This document shows positions 1 through 9,256 of a stretch of 64,000 bases of DNA, in pieces. The notes under the pieces are model-generated. The model was given only the letters and a program-made list of their open reading frames with translations, was not told the DNA's origin and did not search any database. Source of the stretch: Clostridiales bacterium (GTDB lineage Bacteria > Bacillota > Clostridia > Lachnospirales > Lachnospiraceae); contig JAHAJA010000004.1 of NCBI GenBank assembly GCA_018372435.1, positions 62,001 to 126,000 on the forward strand. Direction: 5' to 3'. Position numbers and translations under genes: made by a program. How positions within the stretch are numbered: the first letter of the stretch is position 1; each line of letters starts with the position of its first letter.

Positions 1-2
1 AA

Positions 3-1892
3 ATCACATCAAACCGTGTAGATTGTTTCGGTGTGATTGGTATTGCAAGAGAAGCAGCTGCGACATTTGGTAAGAAGTTCATTCCACCAGTTATAGAAGT
101 GAAAGAAAACGATGAGAAAACTTCTGATTACATCAGCGTAGAAGTAGAAGATAAAGACCTATGCCCACGCTATGTAGCTAGAGTAGTTAAGAATATCAAA
201 ATTGGACCATCTCCAAAATGGATGCAAAGAAGACTTGCAGCTTGTGGAATTCGTCCTATCAACAACTTAGTTGATATTACGAATTATGTAATGGAAGAAT
301 TTGCTCAACCAATGCATGCCTATGATCTTAATCATGTAGCAGGTAACAAGATTATAGTACGTCGTGCAAAAGATGGTGAAGTGTTTGAAACCTTAGATGG
401 TCAAGAGAGAAAATTAGATTCTTCTATATTAATGATCTGTGATGCAGATAAACCAATTGGTCTTGCTGGTATCATGGGCGGAGAAAACTCTAAGATTACC
501 GATGATGTTAAGACAGTATTATTCGAAGCGGCTTGTTTTAATGGAACGAATATCCGTTTATCAAGTAAAAAAGTTGGTTTAAGAACAGATGCGTCAGGTA
601 AATTTGAAAAAGGACTTGATCCAAACAATGCAATGGAGGCAATTAACCGTGCATGTCAATTAATCAATGATTTAGGAGTTGGTGAAGTTGTTGGTGGTTG
701 TGTAGATGTATACGATGAAGTTCGCAAACCAAACCGTGTAGCATTCGAACCTGAAAGAATCAATAAATTACTTGGAACTGACCTTGATGCAGAAACGATG
801 CTTGGCTATTTTAAAGCAATTGATCTAGATTACGATGAGAAAACAAAAGAAGTAGTTGTACCTACTTGGAGACAAGATATTCACTGTATGTCAGACCTTG
901 CAGAAGAAGTTGCACGTTTCTACGGATATGATAAAATCGGTTCAACACTACCAACAGGTGAAGCAACAACAGGTAAGTTATCATTCAAGATGAGAATTGA
1001 GAATGTGGCTAGAGATATCGCAGAACATTTTGGTTTTAATGAAGCAATGACATATTCCTTCGAAAGTCCAAAGGTATTCGATAAATTATTAATTCCAACT
1101 GATGATGCACTTCGTAAAACAGTAGTAATCTCTAATCCACTTGGAGAAGATTACAGTATTATGAGAACAGTACCACTTAATGGTATGCTTACTTCTTTAT
1201 CAACAAACTACAATAGAAGAAACAAAGATGTACGACTATACGAAATCGGTAATATCTATGTACCAAAAGCATTACCATTAACAGAACTTCCAGATGAGAG
1301 AACGCAGTTTACACTTGGTATGTACGGTGTAGGTGATTTCTTTGATCTAAAAGGTGTTGTGGAAGAGTATCTTGAAAAGATTGGAATAAAAGGGGTTAAG
1401 ACATATGATCCAAATGCGGGAAAAACGTTCTTACACCCAGGAAGACAAGCAAATATCATCTATGACGGAGCTGTAATTGGATATCTTGGTGAAGTTCACC
1501 CAGATGTTCTTGATAATTATGATATTGGTGAGAAAGCTTATGTTGCGGTACTTGATATGCCAGAAGTTGAGGCTCGTGCAGGATTCAATGTGAAATACGA
1601 AGGAATTGCTAAGTATCCAGCTGTAACACGTGATATCAGTATGGTTATGGAAAAATCAATCTTAGCCGGTGATGTAGAAGCGATTATTCGTAAGAATGGT
1701 GGTAAGATTCTTGAATCGGTTACATTATTTGATATCTACGAAGGTGCACAGATTAAAGAAGGTCATAAATCTATGGCATATTCAATCAGTTTCCGTGCAA
1801 AAGATAGAACATTAGAAGATAAAGATGTGAACGAAGTTATGACTAAGATCTTAAATGGCTTATCGAAAATTGGAATTGAATTACGTCAGTAA
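3..1892 (+). CDS. pheT: Phenylalanine--tRNA ligase beta subunit (5' end outside window)
   Basis: Catalyses charging of tRNA-Phe together with the PheS subunit in the cytoplasm. The reading frame is open from base 3 and begins mid-protein: the residues SNRVDCFGVIGIAREAA fit the interior of PheT, so the first start-like codon (GTG at 33) is not the true start and about 170 N-terminal residues should lie upstream. B3/4 and B5 domain sequence follows (for example GLAGIMGGENSKI), and the last roughly 95 residues, from KYPAVTRDISMVM to the end, look like the C-terminal ferredoxin-fold anticodon-binding (FDX-ACB) domain. The stop is followed by a hairpin terminator. pheS is presumably immediately upstream. 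Identification is firm. Confidence 0.96.
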   Translation: MTSNRVDCFGVIGIAREAAATFGKKFIPPVIEVKENDEKTSDYISVEVEDKDLCPRYVARVVKNIKIGPSPKWMQRRLAACGIRPINNLVDITNYVMEEFAQPMHAYDLNHVAGNKIIVRRAKDGEVFETLDGQERKLDSSILMICDADKPIGLAGIMGGENSKITDDVKTVLFEAACFNGTNIRLSSKKVGLRTDASGKFEKGLDPNNAMEAINRACQLINDLGVGEVVGGCVDVYDEVRKPNRVAFEPERINKLLGTDLDAETMLGYFKAIDLDYDEKTKEVVVPTWRQDIHCMSDLAEEVARFYGYDKIGSTLPTGEATTGKLSFKMRIENVARDIAEHFGFNEAMTYSFESPKVFDKLLIPTDDALRKTVVISNPLGEDYSIMRTVPLNGMLTSLSTNYNRRNKDVRLYEIGNIYVPKALPLTELPDERTQFTLGMYGVGDFFDLKGVVEEYLEKIGIKGVKTYDPNAGKTFLHPGRQANIIYDGAVIGYLGEVHPDVLDNYDIGEKAYVAVLDMPEVEARAGFNVKYEGIAKYPAVTRDISMVMEKSILAGDVEAIIRKNGGKILESVTLFDIYEGAQIKEGHKSMAYSISFRAKDRTLEDKDVNEVMTKILNGLSKIGIELRQ

Positions 1893-1917
1893 TTAATGAA
1901 TAAGTAAATAATTAAGA

Positions 1918-1981
1918 GGGTTGTCGCGCTAATATAATACATGAGATGTATGATTTTGCGACAACCCTGTTGTTACTTTTT
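1918..1981 (+). terminator. Terminator after pheT
   Basis: GGGTTGTCGC at 1918-1927 pairs with GCGACAACCC at 1958-1967. The loop contains a second perfect hairpin, ATACAT-GAG-ATGTAT (1937-1951). A T-rich run follows at 1976-1981. The stem lies 26 bases after the pheT stop. Confidence 0.8.
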
Positions 1982-2130
1982 AGTCTTCGACTTCATAACA
2001 ACAAATAATGACTGAGATTGCAGCTTCGGCACAAATTCAGACAAACTTTTGACAAATATCTGTGATAATCTACCAATAACCATTGGGAATTATCCCATAT
2101 TCAACCAATCAAATATTAGGAGGGAACTTC

Positions 2131-4674
2131 ATGAAGAAACTAGCAAAGAAAGTCGCTGTATTCATGGCGGTGTTACTTATGGTTTCTGCTTTTGCAGTAC
2201 CACAGTATTCAGAGGCCGCTACAGCAGCACCAAAGTTAAATGTAACAAAGAAAACAATTACTGGTGTAGGCACAACATACAAATTAACCGTTAAGAATCA
2301 AAAAGCAGGTTGCAAGTATGCGTGGAAATCCTCTAATACTAAAATCGCCACTGTCAAAGGCAGCAATGGTAGTGGTACAGTAACTGCGGTTGCTAAGGGA
2401 ACAGCTACCATAACGTGTACGATTACATATTCATCAGGGACAAAACGTGTTCTTTCATGTCCTGTCACAGTTAAGGTTCCAGCAACTGAGGTTAAGATTA
2501 GCAACGCTAACATCGTGAACAATGTTCAAACGATTGAGATGGGTACTACCTATGATTTCAATCGTAAGATTACTCCATCTACATCATCAGATAAAACGTA
2601 TTGGAGCGTAGAACCAGCAGAATACGGTACAATTGATAAGAATGGTGTGTTCACTCCTGCAAAAACAGGAACATTTAATATCGTTGCAAGAGCAGCAGAT
2701 TCTAAGTCAGTAGCAGCAACTAGTACGATAAAAGACACAATTATAGTAAATGTAATTGAGAAAACATCAGGAGTATCTTCTGTAGCGCTAAAAGGTGCAG
2801 ATGAATTAGTTATTACATTCTCTACAGCGATTAATCCAACAACAGTAGTGAATGCTGATAACAATCAGTTATCTTCAGCGGTTGTTATAGCAGCGGGTAA
2901 AGATTCAAAAGGTAACCAAGCAGCTGATTTTGGAACATTAACAGGAACGCTTTCAGATGATCAGAAAGTACTGTCTATTAAAGCTTCTAATACATTCAAT
3001 GGTGTATATACAGTGAATGTTTCAAGTGAGGTATTAACGAAAGAAGGGAAAGCAATTGACCCTTATGTAAAATCAATTTCCTTAATAGATAATATACCAC
3101 CTGCATATCTAGGTTCCACAATAGATGATTCTGGTGTGAAGACAACAATTAATTTTAGCGAAGCAATTGATGTAAGTAAAATGACAGTTGCCTATACACA
3201 GAGTGCATCAAGTTCTGCTTCTACAAATGCAGTGGAAACGGCACATCTAACAACCGCAACGAATTATGTGTTATCAAGTGATAAGAAATCACTAACAATT
3301 GATTTATCAAGTATAGTGTTAGTTAATACTTCGAAAGCATATACGGTAATGTTACAAGGAGTTAAGGATATTGCGGGGAATTATTCAGCGCAAAATTTTA
3401 TCTCTGTTAATGTATATTATGATACAACGCCAAAACCACAAGCAAAAGTGCGTAACATTACTCGTACGGCATATGAAACAATTACAGTAGAGTTTGACCG
3501 TTCAATTCAACCGTACGGATACGGGATATTAACAGTGAACAACATGCCAATCTATTCAGCAACAATAGATCCAGATAATAATAAGTTAGTACACTTTACA
3601 TTACCTACAGAGGTGTCAGCATTATCAGGGAATCAAACAGTATCAGTTAGAGACTGGAGAGCATATAATGTATCTTCAACGGATACCACAGCGAATACGC
3701 CTGTGAGTAGAGTGATTAACTTCTCGCCCGATACCATTGCACCAATAATTAATAGCTCCAAATTAACAAATGCAAATGGAGTATATACATTAACATTAGA
3801 ATATTCAGAACCTGTAACAATTGCAACAACAAAAGGAACATTAGTAGCAAAAATTATTACATCAACTGATGATATCTATCCAAGTAACAATATTAATTAT
3901 GTAGCGACGGTAGATAAGAAAACAGTAAGCTTGGTTTTAGATAGCAAGCAAATGACCATGTCTGGTAGATATGAAATTACAATTCCGGCAGAATTTGTAA
4001 GAGATGCCTATTATAACAAGAGTACAAAAGTAACAGTTAATGTAGCATCTAGTGCAACTTCGGATACAATATTACCAGCACCAACTTCGATTGCACAATC
4101 AACAACAGATGCAAGCATAATAACAATTACTTTCGATCAAAAATTAGATTTAGCAACTGCTAAAAATATTGCAAACTACACAGTAGCAGGAGCGGCAGTA
4201 TCAAAAGTGGAAGTAGAGAAAAACACAAATTCATTAGCAATTGTCAACTTAACTTTAGTGAGCGGAAGTGTAAAATATAATTCGAATTATCCAGTTACAA
4301 TCAATGGGGTAAAAGGGTATAATAATTCTTATAACGCAATAACAAACTATACACAGACGATCGCATTAAAAGAAAATGTAGCACCTACGATTGCTTCTGC
4401 CAGATTAACGTCTGCAAAAGATGGAGTTGTACTAACCTTTAGTGAACCAGTAATGGGTGATGCAAGATTTAATGTTTATCTGAATGGTACATTATATCGT
4501 GATTCAACATCTACAAGTGTAGCGTACAACATATACGATAATACAATTACAATCTACTTTAATAGTATTGTAAGTACTTCATCAGGTTTAACATTAGTAC
4601 CAGCAGCAGAAAACAACCTTAAAGATGCAAACGGAAATGCGGCTCAGATCAGTCCAACTGTGTATGTATATTAG
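2131..4674 (+). CDS. Secreted Ig-like surface protein A (Big_2 plus SbsA-like repeats)
   Basis: An 847-residue exported protein of unknown exact role, probably cell-surface associated. The start is chosen at 2131 because AGGAGGG (2118-2124) precedes it and a typical signal peptide follows (MKKLAKKVAVFMAVLLMVSA, cleavage near SEAA). Residues about 30-120 form a bacterial Ig-like (Big_2) domain with SSNTKIATVKG. A second Ig-like module carries YDFN near residue 140 followed by YWSVEP. The rest is a chain of about six SbsA-type Ig repeats marked by motifs such as ITFSTAINP, INFSEAID, VEFDRSIQ and LTFSEPVMG. There is no SLH, CWB2, LPXTG or C-terminal membrane anchor. The next gene is a full-length paralog, so this is a tandem duplication. 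The N-terminal 230 residues are also shared with the S-layer-like proteins at 19733 and 28507. Confidence 0.85.
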   Translation: MKKLAKKVAVFMAVLLMVSAFAVPQYSEAATAAPKLNVTKKTITGVGTTYKLTVKNQKAGCKYAWKSSNTKIATVKGSNGSGTVTAVAKGTATITCTITYSSGTKRVLSCPVTVKVPATEVKISNANIVNNVQTIEMGTTYDFNRKITPSTSSDKTYWSVEPAEYGTIDKNGVFTPAKTGTFNIVARAADSKSVAATSTIKDTIIVNVIEKTSGVSSVALKGADELVITFSTAINPTTVVNADNNQLSSAVVIAAGKDSKGNQAADFGTLTGTLSDDQKVLSIKASNTFNGVYTVNVSSEVLTKEGKAIDPYVKSISLIDNIPPAYLGSTIDDSGVKTTINFSEAIDVSKMTVAYTQSASSSASTNAVETAHLTTATNYVLSSDKKSLTIDLSSIVLVNTSKAYTVMLQGVKDIAGNYSAQNFISVNVYYDTTPKPQAKVRNITRTAYETITVEFDRSIQPYGYGILTVNNMPIYSATIDPDNNKLVHFTLPTEVSALSGNQTVSVRDWRAYNVSSTDTTANTPVSRVINFSPDTIAPIINSSKLTNANGVYTLTLEYSEPVTIATTKGTLVAKIITSTDDIYPSNNINYVATVDKKTVSLVLDSKQMTMSGRYEITIPAEFVRDAYYNKSTKVTVNVASSATSDTILPAPTSIAQSTTDASIITITFDQKLDLATAKNIANYTVAGAAVSKVEVEKNTNSLAIVNLTLVSGSVKYNSNYPVTINGVKGYNNSYNAITNYTQTIALKENVAPTIASARLTSAKDGVVLTFSEPVMGDARFNVYLNGTLYRDSTSTSVAYNIYDNTITIYFNSIVSTSSGLTLVPAAENNLKDANGNAAQISPTVYVY

Positions 4675-4684
4675 GAGGAAATGA

Positions 4685-7222
4685 ATGAAGCATAAGAGAC
4701 GAATGAAACTGGCTTTCTTGCTAGTCGTGCTCTTACTAGTACAGGTGATTCAGCCGATTGGCTTACAATCATCAAAAGCTGCAGCAACTCCAAAGCTTAA
4801 TAAATCAACGATTACCTTGCGTAATACTGGTGATACTTATACCTTGGTTGTTAAGAATAAGAGAAGTGGATCAAAATATAGTTGGTCCACTTCCAACAAA
4901 AAAGTTGCTACAGTTAATAAGTACGGTGTGGTTACAGCTGTAAATGGTGGTAGTGCAACAATCCGTTGTAAGATTACCTATGCAACTAAGAAAACGAAGA
5001 CACTTACTTGTGCAGTAACAGTACGTATTCCGGCAACTGAAGTATCCATAACAAACAAAAAGCTAACGGCAAATAATTGCCAAACGATTAAAGTTGGAGA
5101 ACAATATGACTTTAATAGAAAGCTAACACCAAGTTCAGCTACAGATAATACATATTGGACTATCGAAGATACTTCTATAGCTACTGTAGATTCGAAAGGT
5201 GTAGTTACCGCTAAGAAAAAAGGTTTGACACGATTAATCGCAACAACAGGCACAAGTAGAGCCAGTGCGAACAAAGGAATTGTGAATGATGCAATGAATC
5301 TGTATGTCGTAGGCGATACGGCAGAAGTAATCAGTGTTAATCAAGCCAGTGCCAATGTGATTCAGATTGCTTTCAGTGATCCAATCAATCCAGATACCGT
5401 ATTGAATCTTGATGGATCTAAGACGTTACTAGATAATATCTCGTTCTTAGCACTTAGAGACGATTATGGTAAGCAAGCAAGTGCTTATGGAAAGATTACT
5501 GGAGAATTCTCAACGGATTATACCTTATTGACTCTAAAGAGTGAGATGCCATTCAAGGGCAAATATAAGATTACAATCAAAAACCTTGGAACAAAGTCAG
5601 AAAAATTAGTGGATCAATATATAAGAACCGTAGAATTAGGCGATACGGTTGCACCAAAATATGTCGATACAACAGTTGATGAGACTGGATTACTTGCTTC
5701 GATTAACTTTAGTGAGCCAATTAAAGTATCTGGTATGACAATAGAAGCCGTTTCTCGTGCAGATGGTATTACCATGAATGCACTATCAACGGCAGTATTG
5801 AAGAATAAATCCATCTATCGTCTGTCAGAGGATGCAACATCAATTCTTGTGAATATGAATAATATTAACGCGAATGATAAAAACAAACTAATCTATGTAT
5901 TAGTGAAAGGTATTGAAGATTTGGCTGGCAATAAGACAAATCCTGAATCAGTATCAATGCAGGTATATAGTGATACAAGTGCGAAACCTCAAGCAAATCT
6001 ATTAAGTCTTGAACGTACTGGTTACTATACAATAACAGCTACGTATGATCGTTCAATTGAAAAACCTGGTACATTATATGTCAAAGGGGTATCTTGTATA
6101 GGTATAGTAGATTCAAAAGATAAGAAAGTAGTTAAATATTCGATTCCAGCATCGGTAGCAACATTAACGGGACCACAATCCGTAAATATACTAGGATTTA
6201 GTGGTTATAATGTATCAAGCTCTGCAGTTTATACGAATATTACTCGTACAATTGATTTTACAATTAGCGCTATGGCTGATGCACCAAGACTAAAAGATTA
6301 TACAACGGATAGTAAGACGAATATGATTACGCTTAACTATACCGAAAAGGTTCATCTATCATTAAGTAATGGTACATTACCAGCAGCTGTTACCGTAACT
6401 TACACAGGTACAACGTATACGTACACATATTCAACAACAATTCCTTATCAAGCAGTAGTAACGGATAATGTTGTTAAGATCATTCTTGATGCAGATAATA
6501 TGCAACAAGTTGGTACGTACCTTGTAACCATACCAGCAGCATTCGTAACGGACGATGATGATATACCGAATAATACAGCAGAAACAATTGCAATTGTTAA
6601 GACAGAAGCAACAACGACTCCAGGTACCAATGCATTGCCAGCACCAGTAAGTGTATTCCAAGCCGCTAATGACAATAACATTATTAACGTAGTGTTTGAG
6701 AATAAACTTGATGTGGCATCTGCAACAAAAGCAAGTAACTATACATTCAGTAACGGAGTAGTGGTTGAATCAGCTACTTTAACACAGAACGATAAGATGA
6801 AGGCGGTTGTTCAACTTAGAGTAGCCCTTGCTTCGATAGTTGATACTGAGGAATATGATTTAACAATTAATAATGTTATGGGATATAGCGGAAGTTATGG
6901 TTCAATTGATGCAAAACCAATTCATGTAACCTTGAAAGAAAACAATCCGCCAACCATTGTATCAGCAGTATTAACATCGGATTCGACGATTGTATTAACG
7001 TTTACAGAGCCAGTAAGAGGAAATCTGAACTGTACGGTAACGCAGAATGGTAATATTCTTACACAGGCTGGTAGTCCAGTAATCTCTGATGTATATGCAA
7101 CAATTTCCCTGAATACAAGCGTAACGGGAACAAGTGGAATTTATCTTCTAATTAACAGTAATTTAGTCGATTATGCAGGAAATTCAGCTATTATATCAGA
7201 TGGAGCAATCGCAGTAAGATAG
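4685..7222 (+). CDS. Secreted Ig-like surface protein B, paralog of the preceding gene
   Basis: An 845-residue exported paralog of the upstream gene, 10 bases behind it and using an AGGAGG that overlaps the upstream stop codon, so the pair is co-translated. It has a signal peptide (LAFLLVVLLLVQVI, cleavage near SKAAA), a Big_2 domain (STSNKKVATVN), and the second module with QYDFNRKLTPS and YWTIED. SbsA-like repeats follow (IAFSDPINPDTV, INFSEPIKV, ATYDRSIEKPG, LNYTEKVHL, VVFENKLD, LTFTEPVRG). The same repeat order as protein A shows duplication of the whole gene. No wall-anchoring motif known to me is present; attachment, if any, would have to come from the N-terminal module. Expression level and function are unknown. 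Confidence 0.85.
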   Translation: MKHKRRMKLAFLLVVLLLVQVIQPIGLQSSKAAATPKLNKSTITLRNTGDTYTLVVKNKRSGSKYSWSTSNKKVATVNKYGVVTAVNGGSATIRCKITYATKKTKTLTCAVTVRIPATEVSITNKKLTANNCQTIKVGEQYDFNRKLTPSSATDNTYWTIEDTSIATVDSKGVVTAKKKGLTRLIATTGTSRASANKGIVNDAMNLYVVGDTAEVISVNQASANVIQIAFSDPINPDTVLNLDGSKTLLDNISFLALRDDYGKQASAYGKITGEFSTDYTLLTLKSEMPFKGKYKITIKNLGTKSEKLVDQYIRTVELGDTVAPKYVDTTVDETGLLASINFSEPIKVSGMTIEAVSRADGITMNALSTAVLKNKSIYRLSEDATSILVNMNNINANDKNKLIYVLVKGIEDLAGNKTNPESVSMQVYSDTSAKPQANLLSLERTGYYTITATYDRSIEKPGTLYVKGVSCIGIVDSKDKKVVKYSIPASVATLTGPQSVNILGFSGYNVSSSAVYTNITRTIDFTISAMADAPRLKDYTTDSKTNMITLNYTEKVHLSLSNGTLPAAVTVTYTGTTYTYTYSTTIPYQAVVTDNVVKIILDADNMQQVGTYLVTIPAAFVTDDDDIPNNTAETIAIVKTEATTTPGTNALPAPVSVFQAANDNNIINVVFENKLDVASATKASNYTFSNGVVVESATLTQNDKMKAVVQLRVALASIVDTEEYDLTINNVMGYSGSYGSIDAKPIHVTLKENNPPTIVSAVLTSDSTIVLTFTEPVRGNLNCTVTQNGNILTQAGSPVISDVYATISLNTSVTGTSGIYLLINSNLVDYAGNSAIISDGAIAVR

Positions 7223-7282
7223 GAAGCAATTATTTCCTCTTTACCTTTGCGAAACAATGATTTATAATAAATATGTTTCTAT

Positions 7283-7320
7283 AATTACATCCTTCCAGTA
7301 TTTACTAGAAGGATGTAATT
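7283..7320 (+). terminator. Perfect 13-bp hairpin after the surface-protein pair
   Basis: AATTACATCCTTC (7283-7295) pairs exactly with GAAGGATGTAATT (7308-7320) around a 12-base loop, 60 bases past the stop. No T-run follows on the plus strand, so it may be an mRNA 3'-end stabiliser or an atypical terminator. Confidence 0.6.
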
Positions 7321-7426
7321 GCGTATAAGGGTTGATTAAACTGTGATATATGTATGAGTAGCGTAGTAGGTTGCGAATATTTGTTTACATAGTGATACGA
7401 CCTATAAGGTAAGGAGTGTGAAATCC

Positions 7427-7894
7427 TTGAATAGGAAGACAAAGGAAATGATTAGAGTCTTGCTGTGGGTTTTCTTTATTATATATATGGTTGCCTTGAC
7501 CTATTTTTTGTTCTTTAGTGAACGATTTGGTAGAGTCATGGGAGGAGAATACCGTTATAATTTACAGCTATTTCGAGAGATAAGAAGATTTATTGTATAT
7601 AGAAGAGAAGTAGGTTTTACAAGTTTCATGATTAATATCGTAGGAAATGTTGTTGCCTTTATACCGTTTGGATTTATACTTCCAGCCATAAGTCCACGTA
7701 ATAGAAAGTTTTTGAACATAGCATTACTTAGCTTTGAACTTACCTTATCCATTGAAATTATGCAGTTGGTGCTGCAAGTGGGGACGTTTGATGTGGATGA
7801 CATCTTCATGAACCTAATGGGTGGAATAATTGGATACATCTTGTTTGCCATTGGTCATCGATGTATAAGTGGGTTCAAGAGAAAAGGCTCTTGA
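7427..7894 (+). CDS. VanZ-family membrane protein
   Basis: A small polytopic membrane protein of about 155 residues with four predicted membrane segments (LLWVFFIIYMVALTYFLFF; FMINIVGNVVAFIPFGFIL; a third around ALLSFELTLSIEIMQLVL; a fourth around MNLMGGIIGYILFAIG). The motif order N-x-x-x-F-x-P-F-G, then SIEIMQL and DVDDIFMNLMGG, is the VanZ-like (PF04892) signature. VanZ itself gives low-level teicoplanin resistance, but most family members have no known role. Start choice: AAGGAG at 7411-7416 sits only one base before a GTG at 7418 but 10 bases before a TTG at 7427, so TTG is preferred. A VanRS-like pair lies 0.7 kb downstream. Confidence 0.8.
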   Translation: MNRKTKEMIRVLLWVFFIIYMVALTYFLFFSERFGRVMGGEYRYNLQLFREIRRFIVYRREVGFTSFMINIVGNVVAFIPFGFILPAISPRNRKFLNIALLSFELTLSIEIMQLVLQVGTFDVDDIFMNLMGGIIGYILFAIGHRCISGFKRKGS

Positions 7895-7910
7895 CGGATA
7901 GGAAGAGACT

Positions 7911-8069
7911 AGTGTGAACAATAAGTTCACACTACAGTATACGTGTAGTATCGCAAGCGAGATTGCGATATACATGGGAGGGTTGAAAGGATATCAATAG
8001 AAAGGAGTCATGCGCTGCCCTCTTTCAACCTAATTATAAGGCAGTATCACAAGTTACAAGTTTGTGATA
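7911..8069 (+). repeat. Cluster of four hairpins between two membrane-protein genes
   Basis: Four inverted repeats follow one another: AGTGTGAAC/GTTCACACT (7911-7933), ATCGCAA/TTGCGAT (7950-7969), GGTTGAAAG/CTTTCAACC (7981-8030) and TATCACAA/TTGTGATA (8044-8069). The second and fourth are imperfect copies of one motif, each followed by an A/G-CATGGG box, and differ by a compensating C-G to T-A type change in the stem. No T-run marks any of them as a simple terminator. Confidence 0.6.
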
Positions 8070-8084
8070 TGCATGGGTATCATA

Positions 8085-8405
8085 ATGAGAAGGAAGAAGA
8101 ATGATGATTTTAAGTTCTCAGACAAGTACCATCCAGTGCAAGGTATTGTAGGAGTTGTCGTGGCATTACTTGCGCTAATCGCTACATGCCTGCTATTCTA
8201 TATCTCAAGTACAAGCGCAGGTAACGCGGGGGTGTGGATTGGCTTTGCGGGACTTGGAATATTCATAATTAATATAATAGGTTTTGTACTTTCGGTTCAG
8301 GGATTTCGTAAGCAGGATATATATTATCGGTTTCCGATTGCAGGTATTATGTTAAGTGGTTTTTTATTTATTGTATTTCTTCTATTATATATTGTAGGAA
8401 TTTAA
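8085..8405 (+). CDS. Small membrane protein, possibly DUF6142-like
   Basis: A 106-residue basic-then-hydrophobic protein: a charged N-terminus (MRRKKNDDFKFSDKYHP) followed by three membrane segments (GIVGVVVALLALIATCLLFYI, WIGFAGLGIFIINIIGFVL, IAGIMLSGFLFIVFLLLYIV). It resembles small Lachnospiraceae membrane proteins of the DUF6142 kind, recalled by pattern and not verified. The start is uncertain: in-frame GTG 8064, ATG 8073 and ATG 8085 are all possible and none has a strong ribosome site. 8085 is chosen because the preceding bases form the hairpin repeat. A clear terminator follows. Function unknown. Confidence 0.65.
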   Translation: MRRKKNDDFKFSDKYHPVQGIVGVVVALLALIATCLLFYISSTSAGNAGVWIGFAGLGIFIINIIGFVLSVQGFRKQDIYYRFPIAGIMLSGFLFIVFLLLYIVGI

Positions 8406-8410
8406 CTAAT

Positions 8411-8458
8411 AAGACGAGGTTGTTTACCGACGTAAATTGGTAAGGGACGTCGTCTTTT
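8411..8458 (+). terminator. Terminator with T-run
   Basis: AAGACGA (8411-8417) pairs with TCGTCTT (8450-8456), with an inner TTACC/GGTAA stem (8424-8443), and the stem runs into TTTTT. Confidence 0.85.
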
Positions 8459-8473
8459 TGTGTATAATAATTC

Positions 8474-8502
8474 TTGTAAGAAAAAAGTAAGGTTTGTATA
8501 AT
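8474..8502 (+). promoter_or_regulatory. Sigma-A type promoter of the two-component/ABC unit
   Basis: TTGTAA (8474-8479), 17-base spacer, TATAAT (8497-8502). It lies 65 bases before the response-regulator start, just after the preceding terminator. Confidence 0.75.
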
Positions 8503-8566
8503 AAATTATATGTTATGATGAAATATATAGATATTCAATAGATACGATTTTGGAGAGGGAATAACA

Positions 8567-9256
8567 ATGACAATACTTATAGTTGATGACGATAAAGAAA
8601 TAGCCGAATTGGTTGAGATCTATCTGATAGGGGAAGGTTATCAGGTTTTCAAAGCATACCATGCCAAAGAAGCATTAGAGATTCTTAGTAAGGAAGAGAT
8701 ACATCTAGTAATATTAGATATTATGATGCCGGGTATAGATGGAATTCAGTTATGTAAACAGATTAGAGTAGACAATGCTGTACCAATCATTATGCTTAGC
8801 GCGAAGTCGACTGATGATGATAAGATTAATGGGCTTGCAACAGGAGCAGATGATTATGTAACAAAGCCATTTAATCCGTTAGAGTTACTTGCAAGAGTTA
8901 AATCCCAATTACGTAGATATACACAATTCAATAGCGGGCAGTCTTCAGATAAGCAAGAGAAGATTATTCAATTAGAGAATCTTTTTATCAATCGCGAGAC
9001 ACACTCGGTTAGATCATATGACCGTGAGGTGAAATTGACACCAATTGAATTCGAGATACTATTTTTGTTGGCTTCTAACAAAGGAAAAGTGTTTAGTACG
9101 GAAGAGATCTTTGAACGCGTATGGAATGAGAAGATATTCGAAGCTAATAATACTGTAATGGTACATATTAGAAGAATACGTGAAAAGATTGAATTAGATT
9201 CTAGAGAAGTGCAGATTATCAAAACCGTATGGGGAGTGGGATACAAAATTGATTAA
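8567..9256 (+). CDS. VanR-like OmpR/PhoB-family response regulator
   Basis: A 229-residue DNA-binding response regulator. The receiver domain (about 1-118) has the acidic cluster DDD at 7-9, phosphoacceptor D51 in LDIMMPG and the conserved lysine in VTKPF. The winged-helix output domain (about 130-229) ends with NNTVMVHIRRIREKI and KTVWGVGYKI, which closely match enterococcal VanR. GGAGAGGG (8552-8559) precedes ATG 8567. It overlaps the histidine kinase gene downstream by eight bases. Targets are not known; by position it probably controls the lipoprotein-ABC genes behind it and itself. No D-Ala-D-Lac (vanHAX) genes are in the window, so glycopeptide resistance is not implied. Confidence 0.92.
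   Translation: MTILIVDDDKEIAELVEIYLIGEGYQVFKAYHAKEALEILSKEEIHLVILDIMMPGIDGIQLCKQIRVDNAVPIIMLSAKSTDDDKINGLATGADDYVTKPFNPLELLARVKSQLRRYTQFNSGQSSDKQEKIIQLENLFINRETHSVRSYDREVKLTPIEFEILFLLASNKGKVFSTEEIFERVWNEKIFEANNTVMVHIRRIREKIELDSREVQIIKTVWGVGYKID

Noticed and set aside
2049..2294. 81-codon frame overlapping the start of surface protein A
   Set aside because: It is out of frame with the signal peptide and Ig domain of the real gene and has odd composition.
8010..8033. Seven-codon leader peptide (MRCPLST) after AAAGGAG
   Set aside because: The ribosome site is only two bases from the ATG and the frame overlaps a hairpin arm; no amino-acid-control logic is visible.
7427..9256. Glycopeptide-resistance cluster
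   Set aside because: VanZ-like and VanRS-like proteins are present but vanH, vanA/B-type ligase and vanX are not.
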